Shown: positions 7,735-13,389 of the stretch, one piece after another
Position numbering within the stretch: the stretch's first letter is position 1
How the letters are laid out: the number at the start of each line of letters is the position of its first letter
Source of the DNA: Bacteroidales bacterium
Lineage (GTDB): Bacteria; Bacteroidota; Bacteroidia; Bacteroidales; UBA10428
DNA length: 13,389 nt
Assembly: GCA_003508755.1 (NCBI GenBank)
Contig: DNTK01000156.1
Location: 1-13,389 of the forward strand
Reading direction: 5' to 3'
The notes under the pieces: generated by a model
Told to the model about the DNA's origin: nothing
Databases searched by the model: none
What the model saw: the letters and a program-made list of their open reading frames with translations, nothing else
Position numbers and translations under genes: made by a program

Positions 7735-8670
7735 TTATTCTTCTTTTTCACCTAAGAACTCAATTATTTTTTTGGAAACTTCTTTATTATTTGCCATAAT
7801 TAAATCATGACCATAATCTTCATACAACAACAAATGCGAATTGGGAATACCCTCGGAAGTCGCTTTTATATCTTCTAAAGAGTAAGCAATATCTTTCTCA
7901 CCAGCAATTATTAAGGTGGGGGCTTTAATTTCGTTCAGTCGGTTATAAAAATTCATTTCTCTGTCAGCTCTTATTTCAACCTGAAAGTCATTTGGATATT
8001 CCACGTTTTTCAGCATACCTGGACCAAATATATGCATGAGTGATTTGTAAAAGCCTAGTTTTATTCCTTTGTCATAAATCAATTCCATAATTGTAGCCAT
8101 GGTCTTTCCATATTTTTCCTGTTCAAAATATTCGGCTGCTTTGCGTTCAATTTTTTCTCCTTCTTCACTTATCCGAAATGCTGCTGAAATGATAACCACT
8201 TTGTTAATATATTCAGGGTACCCAGCAGCCAGGTGCATGGATATTTGTCCTCCGGTTGATATGCCCATTAAATCCACAGGCTTCTTAAATTCATCTTTTA
8301 AAAGTAGAGCATAATTTTCTGCCATTCTTTCAAATAAATAGTTATCAGGCAAGTTTGGTTTTCTACCAACGAGGTACACTGTGTAATCATCTATAAAAGG
8401 TTTGCTGTGTTTTACAAACTGCTTTAGTAAAAATCCTTCTGGTGGTTTATGTTCGAATGATAAAGCTTCAATATTTAATAGTATTTTGTTACCATTTCCC
8501 ATCTTTGCATAAGGTTGTCCATTACTAAAGTATCCTGTTTCAACCTCAAATCCTTTTACTATCTGTTTCTTGACCTCTGTTTTTTGCTGTGCAATTACTG
8601 ATGCTACGGTGAATAAAAAGGTACTACTCAAAAGCAATTGTATAAAAATGTATTTGTTAAAGATTCTCAT
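7735..8670 (-). CDS. Secreted alpha/beta-hydrolase-fold protein
   Basis: The 311-residue protein has an N-terminal signal peptide (core IFIQLLLSSTFLFTVASVIAQ, ending about residue 28), so it probably acts in the periplasm or outside. A complete catalytic triad of the alpha/beta hydrolase fold is visible: S138 in the nucleophile elbow GISTGG, D260 in IIAGEKDIAYS, and H288 in EDYGHDL. Residues 161-235 form a helical cap. Such proteins are esterases, lipases or peptidases; the substrate cannot be told from sequence. It starts at an ATG at 8670 with an A/T-rich leader and no clear ribosome binding site. It is a single gene in opposite orientation to the NTF2-like gene and sits between structured elements B and C. 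Confidence 0.85.
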   Translation of the reverse strand: MRIFNKYIFIQLLLSSTFLFTVASVIAQQKTEVKKQIVKGFEVETGYFSNGQPYAKMGNGNKILLNIEALSFEHKPPEGFLLKQFVKHSKPFIDDYTVYLVGRKPNLPDNYLFERMAENYALLLKDEFKKPVDLMGISTGGQISMHLAAGYPEYINKVVIISAAFRISEEGEKIERKAAEYFEQEKYGKTMATIMELIYDKGIKLGFYKSLMHIFGPGMLKNVEYPNDFQVEIRADREMNFYNRLNEIKAPTLIIAGEKDIAYSLEDIKATSEGIPNSHLLLYEDYGHDLIMANNKEVSKKIIEFLGEKEE

Positions 8671-8752
8671 AATAAAAGATTTTTTTGAGTCAATCAGTAT
8701 TTAAAACTTGTTTATACATTATATTATGTTTCCTATATCGTACCGCATGAAG

Positions 8753-8910
8753 CACAACGGTATGGGTATGGTTTCGTTGGCGATTTCATGGCTCTTACTT
8801 ATCAAGTTACAAGATAAGAAAATTTGAAAAACAAACGCTTGCAACCACTTTTCCGCCAATGAGCTCTACCTGCTGTTTTAGCGCAATACGTCATCGGGCA
8901 ACACGTGGGG
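8753..8910. repeat. Structured intergenic element C
   Basis: The element starts ACAACGGT and contains inverted arms TTGGCG (8777-8782) / CGCCAA (8854-8859). Within them is a hairpin CTTATC (8798-8803) / GATAAG (8813-8818). It ends near GGGCAACACGT (8897-8907). It is non-coding and shares the AACGGT core with elements A and B. The boundaries are approximate. Confidence 0.4.
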
Positions 8911-8920
8911 AACTAGCCTG

Positions 8921-8943
8921 TGGCAGACAGGTCTGGCTGGTGG
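8921..8943. repeat. Small inverted repeat next to element C
   Basis: CCTGT (8929-8933) and ACAGG (8938-8942) form a short hairpin in a Gly/Trp-codon-like GC-rich stretch. It resembles REP-like repeats seen in Bacteroidota intergenic DNA. The evidence is weak. Confidence 0.25.
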
Positions 8944-9032
8944 TTGACCATAAGCCCCATTTCTCTGCTTCAACTCTTTATCTAATGACGCACATCAATA
9001 AATCTCCATTTAGGATTCATTGAATTAATCAA

Positions 9033-9300
9033 CTACTCCTTCTTCTGCCGGTGCCTTTTTTTCAGCACTTCATTGCCCGGCAATCCCAGCGCAAATTTCA
9101 AATTCAGATCATCGGCCAGTTGATAAAAAAGTGCGCAGCTTGTGCTTCCGCTCAAGCTTCTCCAGCAAAAACAACAAAGCGTCAGAACTGATTTGCTCTG
9201 CCGAAAAATCTAGCAAAACCTCTGCCTTTCCTCTGTAAAATGTTGTATTTTTGTTGCTCATATCCGGGGTGATTTGTAAAGCACTTTTTTTGTTAACCAT
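9033..9300 (-). pseudogene. IS1380-type transposase remnant with internal deletion and frameshift
   Basis: From the ATG at 9300, the first 55 codons match the start of IS1380-family transposases (KAEVLLDFSAEQISSDALLFLLEKLERKHKL). Immediately after, the frame changes by +1. The next piece (about 9134-9033, ALFYQLADDLNLKFALGLPGNEVLKKR) resembles the part that in intact members follows the second catalytic aspartate (the region around DSGFA..E.Y.LAE). Some 150 or more residues between the two parts are therefore missing, including the catalytic aspartates. The remainder of the C-terminus is also absent, with TAG at 9033-9035. It is a dead insertion-sequence scar. I could not define its terminal inverted repeats. 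Confidence 0.75.
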
Positions 9301-9473
9301 TTTATATACAACACTTTACATCCAAATATCTGTATCCTTGATGAATTATTCGGCTTAAGTAGTTGAGTCATCATTTCGATTTTCCACTACTATGTCCGTA
9401 TAGGAGATTGCAGTGAAATGTTTTTCAACGCAAAAAGATGCCGCCCATTTTTTCCGCCTAATTCTCATCGATT

Positions 9474-9504
9474 AAAAAATCAGGTCTCTTCGATGAGGTG
9501 ACCT
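9474..9504 (-). terminator. Possible intrinsic terminator downstream of the sulfatase gene
   Basis: On the minus strand AGGTC ... GACCT (plus-strand arms 9482-9486 and 9500-9504) is followed by GATTTTTT. The stem is only 5 bp with a possible inner TC/GA pair, so this is a weak prediction. It lies 45 bp beyond the sulfatase stop. The rest of 9301-9548 shows no gene. Confidence 0.4.
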
Positions 9505-9548
9505 ATTCTGAAAACATAATTATGCGCAACATGCTGACTGCCGGGCTG

Positions 9549-11153
9549 CTAATCCACAGTAACCTTGCTACCCCACCAATCATTTTTTGGATCAAAATCA
9601 GGAGATAGAAATTCCATTCTTTGTTTTTCTAATCTCGGCCATCTGTTATTTACTACCTGGTCCAGATGCTTCTTTTCCAGCTCTGCCGTCCATTCAGGAT
9701 CTTTTGTCGGATAGCGGGCTCCCATCTTGTCTAGCAAGGCGAACAGTTTATTGCTCATCTCACCCACCCTTTCTGTATTTTCATTTGCAATATCGTTTGT
9801 TTCTGATAGGTCGTCCTTCAAGTTGTAAAGTTCCTCCCTGTCATCTTCATAGTAATGGATCAGCTTCCAATCTCCCTGACGGATAATCGAAGAAGGCTCG
9901 CCTCCCTGATTTCCATAGTGGGGGTAGTGCCAAATAAGGGGTCTTTCAGCCAAAGTACTCCCTTTCAATATCGGCACCAAACTCTTCCCGTCAATATGCT
10001 GTTCGGGTTTTAATTCCAGACCTGCCAGTTCGAGGATTGTAGGATAAAAATCAGTGCCCGTCACGGGGGTGGAATTACGCTCTCCGCCTTTGGTAATCCC
10101 GGGAACGACCATGAAGTAAGGTTCTCTTATCCCACCTTCAAACTGGTATCCTTTGCCAGCCCTTAATGGGAGGTTAGAGGTAGCAAAAGCATCGCCGGCA
10201 GCCACGCCACCATTGTCGGATGTAAAGACAATGACGGTGCTCTCGCCAAGCCCAAGCTCTCGAACAGCATTGAGTACCTCGCCAACAGCATCGTCCATTT
10301 GTTCTACCAAGCCTGCATAGACGGGATTATCCTGGACCTGGCGAATGGGCAGAAAGTGACCCATCTCAAAGCCTTTCCCGACAATGCCAGCAGCTTCAGC
10401 TTTTTTTCTATACTTTGCCCATTTTTCCTGAGTTGTCTGGATAGGTCCGTGTACGGCATAAAAGGACAGAAAGGCAAAAAACGGCGCGCCTGTGATTTTT
10501 GGATTATTTTCTTCCATAAACTCCACAGTTTCAGCAGCCAGACGCATTGATAGGTTTTCACCATCTTTCTTATTTTCGAGATTGGGGTTGGTGTAAGGTG
10601 AAAAATAGCCGCCACTTGGGCTTCCCGCATCCCAGCCTCCTATATTGGTATCAAAGCCATGAGACTTTGGCCAGGATGTGCTGTCCCCAAGGTGCCACTT
10701 ACCGGCAAAAAACGTTCTATACCCACCCTCTTTCAATGCCTCGGGGAGTGTAACTGCATCGCTTGGTAATTTGTGTACGTATTCGGGAGGCAGCAATTGG
10801 TTAAATCGCCCTACCTTCCTCCAGTCCTCTCCTGTTTTTGCACCTATCCAATCTGTTATTCCGTGGCGGGCAGGAAATGTGCCCAGCATGATACTTGCCC
10901 TTGAAGGGCTGCAGACCTGACAAGTTGCATAACCATCGGTGAAGATCATACCCTCGCTGGCTATTCGGTCTATATTGGGTGTTTCGTAATATGTACTGCC
11001 CATTATTCCAGAATCATGATAGCCATAATCATCGGCAAGAATAAAAAGAAAGTTGGGCTTAGAGAGCGACGTAGCTGTATCTTCTGTCTTTTTTGTACAA
11101 CCTGGTAGAATAATTGCGGCAATAAAAATGAAAAAATGAATCTTGATAGTCAT
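9549..11153 (-). CDS. Lipoprotein formylglycine-dependent sulfatase (family S1, arylsulfatase A-like)
   Basis: The 534-residue enzyme is predicted to remove O-sulfate esters from a glycan. The N-terminus is a lipoprotein signal (IAAIILPGC, lipid on Cys19), so it is probably membrane-anchored in the periplasm or at the surface. The S1 active site is complete: metal ligands D41/D42 (ILADDYGYHD); C81 in the CSPSR motif (C-x-P-x-R), which an anaerobic sulfatase-maturating enzyme would convert to formylglycine; R85; K152 and H154 (GKWHLG); H235 (AVHGP); D313/N314 (TSDNGG); and K334 (RAGKG). The C-terminal subdomain (RQGDWKLIHYYEDDREELYNLKDD) is typical. The length is normal for the family. The SulfAtlas subfamily is not assigned. 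The ATG at 11153 has AGGA close upstream. It shares strand with the DUF5009 and GH109-like genes, but a 497-bp gap precedes it, so it may have its own promoter. Confidence 0.93.
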   Translation of the reverse strand: MTIKIHFFIFIAAIILPGCTKKTEDTATSLSKPNFLFILADDYGYHDSGIMGSTYYETPNIDRIASEGMIFTDGYATCQVCSPSRASIMLGTFPARHGITDWIGAKTGEDWRKVGRFNQLLPPEYVHKLPSDAVTLPEALKEGGYRTFFAGKWHLGDSTSWPKSHGFDTNIGGWDAGSPSGGYFSPYTNPNLENKKDGENLSMRLAAETVEFMEENNPKITGAPFFAFLSFYAVHGPIQTTQEKWAKYRKKAEAAGIVGKGFEMGHFLPIRQVQDNPVYAGLVEQMDDAVGEVLNAVRELGLGESTVIVFTSDNGGVAAGDAFATSNLPLRAGKGYQFEGGIREPYFMVVPGITKGGERNSTPVTGTDFYPTILELAGLELKPEQHIDGKSLVPILKGSTLAERPLIWHYPHYGNQGGEPSSIIRQGDWKLIHYYEDDREELYNLKDDLSETNDIANENTERVGEMSNKLFALLDKMGARYPTKDPEWTAELEKKHLDQVVNNRWPRLEKQRMEFLSPDFDPKNDWWGSKVTVD

Positions 11154-11360
11154 GAGTCCTTTTTATTTGAGGTATCTGAATAGTAAATATATCTGAAATA
11201 ACAACTACCCGCAAATAGGGCCACAGTTGCTGCGGCAGCAGCATCCCCGCCCGCCAGTTCTTTTCGATCATCAATACAGCCTGCTGCACTTTGTGGAAGG
11301 ATGACCCCCCTGGCGCACAAGCGAATATGCATGGCTTTAGCGCGCATCTTCCAGGACGGG

Positions 11361-11404
11361 ATTCCTTCTCAGCCACTCCGCACGGTCCGCCGCCGCGAAG
11401 GAAT
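11361..11404. repeat. Inverted repeat ATTCCTTC / GAAGGAAT around a GC-rich loop
   Basis: The perfect 8-bp arms are at 11361-11368 and 11397-11404, with a 28-nt GC-rich interior. The flanks (GGGATTCC..., ...GGAATGACG) resemble dispersed palindromic repeats with the outer form GTCATTCC ... GGAATCCC found between genes in many bacteria. Confidence 0.45.
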
Positions 11405-11540
11405 GACGCATGTGGTTACTTTGTCATTCAAAACCTACGCTTTGGCGAGAAAGGGCTTTATGCCAATTTGCCCGTCATGGATATTTTTGCCCATAAAGTT
11501 ACCTGTGATGGGATTGATGTTTGTTCCCGAGGGAGAAGTG

Positions 11541-11565
11541 AGCTCAGGTGAAAATCACTTGAGCT
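11541..11565. repeat. Hairpin-forming inverted repeat, 11-bp stem
   Basis: AGCTCAGGTGA (11541-11551) pairs with TCACTTGAGCT (11555-11565) around an AAA loop, with one G-T wobble. No T-run follows on either strand. It overlaps the first unit of the degenerate tandem repeats. Confidence 0.5.
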
Positions 11566-11625
11566 AGTTGAGGAAACTGAAAAACACTTGCGCTAGCTGG
11601 GACAAAAATACTTGTATTGGTGGGG
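11550..11625. repeat. Three degenerate tandem repeats of 24-29 bp
   Basis: Related units start with GAAAATCACTTG (11550), GAAAAACACTTG (11579) and CAAAAATACTTG (11603). Each is followed by a similar half such as AGCTAGTTGAGG or CGCTAGCTGGGA, so the repeat period is 29 then 24 bp. They lie just downstream of the DUF5009 stop codon on the minus strand. The function is unknown. Confidence 0.5.
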
Positions 11626-11650
11626 CTTAAATGGCTTCATGTATTTTTCA

Positions 11651-12754
11651 TTATATTCTAATAAAAACCTTCTTTTTATACATCCAATAACAAACATACC
11701 ATAATAAGAAAAGTACAATAATACTTAGGATGATATGTGCTCCCAATTCCCCGGTCCAGGCAAATGCGGCATTGGAAAATGGAAGCACAATTTTTCTGAT
11801 AAGATCTGCTCCGCCTACATGGGCAAACAGGTATATGAACAGTGGGTTCATTCCTACGATGGCAAAAAACAATACGCCCTTTTGATACTTCTTCACATCG
11901 ATTATCCAGTAGCACAAGGCCAATGCCAGCAAGGACCAGCCACCGCTTGCCACCACAAATGTGCTCGTCGCAATTTTTTTTATTATCGGAGTAAATGGAC
12001 TCAAAGCATAACCAATCACCAAGCCTGCAACTCCAGAAATTACCAGTAGTTGTAACTTCTTATTGGCTGGTTTGTCGCTCATCAAAAGTTGCCCTGCCGT
12101 GACCCCCCAAATCGTATGTGCGGCGGTTGGGATAGCATTAAACATTGCCCAACCTCCTCCGCTTTCTTCTCCCGAAATAAGTATGTTAAACCAAGCACTA
12201 AAGTTTTCTCCATTAACAAAAGCCTTATCAAATCCTTCGAGTGGGAAAAATCGATATAAGCCTTCAGTGAGCAAAAGTAGCAGAACTGAAAAGCCAATTT
12301 GAATAGCAGCGGGTTTGCGAATTACAACAAATGCCAGTAAGTAAGCCACACCTAACTGAGCAAGGACATTCTGGAACCTAAAAACAATCTTGCCCGGATC
12401 AATGCAATATAAAGCCCAGCCCAAAAACAGCATCAGAAATGCTCTTTTGAAGACATGTTTGGTAACGTTCCCCATCGAATCTCCTTTTGCCATTCTCCTG
12501 GAAAACGACAAAGGCATAGCCACGCCGACAATAAACATGAAGAACGGTTGAATCAGATCCCAAAAACGCATGCCTTCCCATTTTACATGATGAAATTGCG
12601 TGCCAAGCCAATGTATCATCGAGCCTTCCAGCTCCGGAGATACCATATAAGTGAAAAGATGCGAAAACTCCGCAATGAGTAAAAACATGGTTAATCCCCG
12701 ATAAAAATCGAGAGAGAGAAGACGTCCCTGGGTTTGTTCTTGTATCTGGGTCAT
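11651..12754 (-). CDS. DUF5009 / heparan-alpha-glucosaminide N-acetyltransferase-like integral membrane protein
   Basis: The 367-residue polytopic membrane protein has about ten hydrophobic segments. It opens with the family signature RLLSLDFYRGLTMFLLIAE and continues with FWDLIQPFFMFIVGVAMPLSF, both typical of the NagX/COG4299 group related to human HGSNAT and to acyltransferase family 3. HGSNAT moves an acetyl group from cytosolic acetyl-CoA across a membrane to a terminal glucosamine. The bacterial relatives are often found in glycan utilisation loci and are presumed to acetylate sugars. H36 or H54/H55 near the first loops could be acceptor residues, but I cannot assign the catalytic histidine. 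The ATG at 12754 has no clear Shine-Dalgarno. It lies 160 bp downstream of the GH109-like gene on the same strand, so co-transcription is likely. Confidence 0.85.
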   Translation of the reverse strand: MTQIQEQTQGRLLSLDFYRGLTMFLLIAEFSHLFTYMVSPELEGSMIHWLGTQFHHVKWEGMRFWDLIQPFFMFIVGVAMPLSFSRRMAKGDSMGNVTKHVFKRAFLMLFLGWALYCIDPGKIVFRFQNVLAQLGVAYLLAFVVIRKPAAIQIGFSVLLLLLTEGLYRFFPLEGFDKAFVNGENFSAWFNILISGEESGGGWAMFNAIPTAAHTIWGVTAGQLLMSDKPANKKLQLLVISGVAGLVIGYALSPFTPIIKKIATSTFVVASGGWSLLALALCYWIIDVKKYQKGVLFFAIVGMNPLFIYLFAHVGGADLIRKIVLPFSNAAFAWTGELGAHIILSIIVLFLLWYVCYWMYKKKVFIRI

Positions 12755-12914
12755 TCTATTGGGGTCAATTAATTTAATAACAATTTAAAACACATTTTGC
12801 TCGAACAAAAAATTCAATTCTTACAGAAAGGCAATGCCAACATTTCATTCAATAATTGGTGCAAGTATCGCAAACTTATTTGACTATACTTTACATCCAG
12901 TAAACCTCTTTGCT

Positions 12915-13389
12915 TTACAATACAATATCAAGTGGCTTGGTATTCTTCCAATCACCTCTGGTGAAATCAGGGAATTTCTGCGGTGCGCCATCTTGTGCGA
13001 CAGAGGTTTCACTTAAGGGGCCGACGACACTCCAGAAACAACCCTCATATAGATTTTGATCCAATGGCAATCCTTTTCGCAAGCACTCAATAATCCGGTA
13101 TCTCATAATGAAATCCATGCCTCCATGTCCTCCCATTTTTTTGGCAAGCTCTCCGAGCCGCTTATAGAGGGGGTGCTCGTATTGCTCAAATAATGCTTCT
13201 AATTGCTCTCCTTCGGCCCATTCATGATGACTTTTGGTGCCACCCTCAACTCCTCCTTCCAAAGCAACGCGCGTTGGGAAGCCCGCTAAAGTACCTAAGG
13301 TTCCCTGGATCAAATTATGTCTGGAGTAAGGACGAGGACTGGTTTCATCCCATTGAACTAGTACGGTGCGACCCAGGGCAGTTTTTATG
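12915..13389 (-). CDS. GH109-like Gfo/Idh/MocA-fold glycosidase (C-terminal 157 codons, runs off right edge)
   Basis: The frame is open from the right edge to TAA at 12915-12917. Visible motifs VLVQWDETSPRPYSRHNLIQGTLGTLAGFPTRVALE (in part), KMGGHGGMDFIMRYRIIECLRKG, LPLDQNLYEGCFWS, GPLSETSV and FPDFTRGDW match the C-terminal half of GH109 proteins. These are NAD-dependent alpha-N-acetylgalactosaminidases built on a Gfo/Idh/MocA oxidoreductase fold. Usually an N-terminal Tat or lipoprotein signal and a Rossmann domain precede this part; they lie outside the window. A related oxidoreductase with another sugar specificity remains possible, since many GH109-like paralogues are uncharacterised. 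It is the first visible gene of the minus-strand glycan block. Confidence 0.85.
   Translation of the reverse strand, partial: IKTALGRTVLVQWDETSPRPYSRHNLIQGTLGTLAGFPTRVALEGGVEGGTKSHHEWAEGEQLEALFEQYEHPLYKRLGELAKKMGGHGGMDFIMRYRIIECLRKGLPLDQNLYEGCFWSVVGPLSETSVAQDGAPQKFPDFTRGDWKNTKPLDIVL

Larger units (their letters stand above)
11154..11650. other. Repeat-bearing gap with no recognisable gene, between sulfatase and acyltransferase genes
   Basis: This is 497 bp between two co-directional genes. Several short open frames cross it on both strands, but none shows a recognisable domain or sustained coding character. One minus frame encodes an Ala-rich run (GGDAAAAATVALF) only because of a CAG/CTG-like stretch. 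Its middle (about 11220-11420) is GC-rich and contains the inverted repeat at 11361-11404. The right end has the hairpin and degenerate tandem repeats at 11541-11614. It could be an eroded gene, a long leader, or inserted non-coding repeats. Confidence 0.5.

Noticed and set aside
10304..10630. 108-codon minus-strand ORF within the sulfatase gene
   Set aside because: It is an alternative frame of the sulfatase, whose own frame has all the active-site motifs.
11059..11567. Several overlapping ORFs of 65-105 codons on both strands between the sulfatase and DUF5009 genes
   Set aside because: None shows a domain, signal peptide or supported start, and frames overlap heavily. They follow from GC-rich repeat-bearing sequence with few stops.
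11550..11625. Tandem repeats considered as a CRISPR array
   Set aside because: The repeats are degenerate, have no unique spacers of regular length, only three units, and no cas genes nearby.
12834..13016. 60-codon plus-strand ORF at the end of the GH109-like gene
   Set aside because: It overlaps the C-terminus of the GH109-like frame on the other strand and has no recognisable feature.

Overview
The window looks like a low-GC member of the Bacteroidota, probably a marine or sediment polysaccharide degrader near Marinilabiliales/Prolixibacteraceae (the lineage is inferred). The signs are a secreted glycosidase with a type IX secretion tail, a two-component-regulator propeller protein of the hybrid sensor type, a formylglycine sulfatase, a GH109-like protein, and poorly marked ribosome binding sites.

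Layout. (1) Positions 1-2065, minus strand: the N-terminal 688 codons of a large sensor/regulator with 14 propeller blades, open to the left edge. It is divergent from (2) 2381-5035, plus: a multidomain secreted GH5-type glycosidase (signal peptide, GH5, Ig-like, CBM6-like, Ig-like, Ig-like, T9SS tail), closed by a clear terminator. The shared 315-bp intergenic region holds a perfect 11-bp direct repeat at 21-bp spacing, a plausible operator. (3) 5152-6414: a decaying locus. It has a broken small cysteine-containing ORF (plus) facing a heavily broken molybdate-type ABC ATPase gene, modC (minus). (4) 6590-8910: single-gene units separated by complex, palindrome-rich intergenic elements that share an AACGGT core. 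The units are an NTF2-like secreted or lipoprotein (6919-7380, plus) and a secreted alpha/beta hydrolase (7735-8670, minus). This resembles a gene-cassette or mobile-repeat landscape. (5) 9033-9300, minus: an IS1380-type transposase remnant with an internal deletion. (6) 9549-13389, minus: a more GC-rich glycan block transcribed right to left. It contains the C-terminal part of a GH109-like oxidoreductase-fold glycosidase, a DUF5009/HGSNAT-like membrane acyltransferase and a lipoprotein S1 sulfatase. A 497-bp repeat-bearing gap with no recognisable gene separates the last two.

How the genes may work together. The left pair (regulator plus GH5) looks like a small polysaccharide-sensing and -cutting unit. 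The right block suggests trimming of sulfated, N-acetylhexosamine-containing glycans: desulfation, acetyl transfer across a membrane, and release of alpha-GalNAc-like sugars. Between them is a degenerate zone of dead genes, an IS scar and intergenic repeats, and base composition changes across it. The two functional blocks were therefore probably brought together by rearrangement or transfer. No tRNA, rRNA or CRISPR array was seen.
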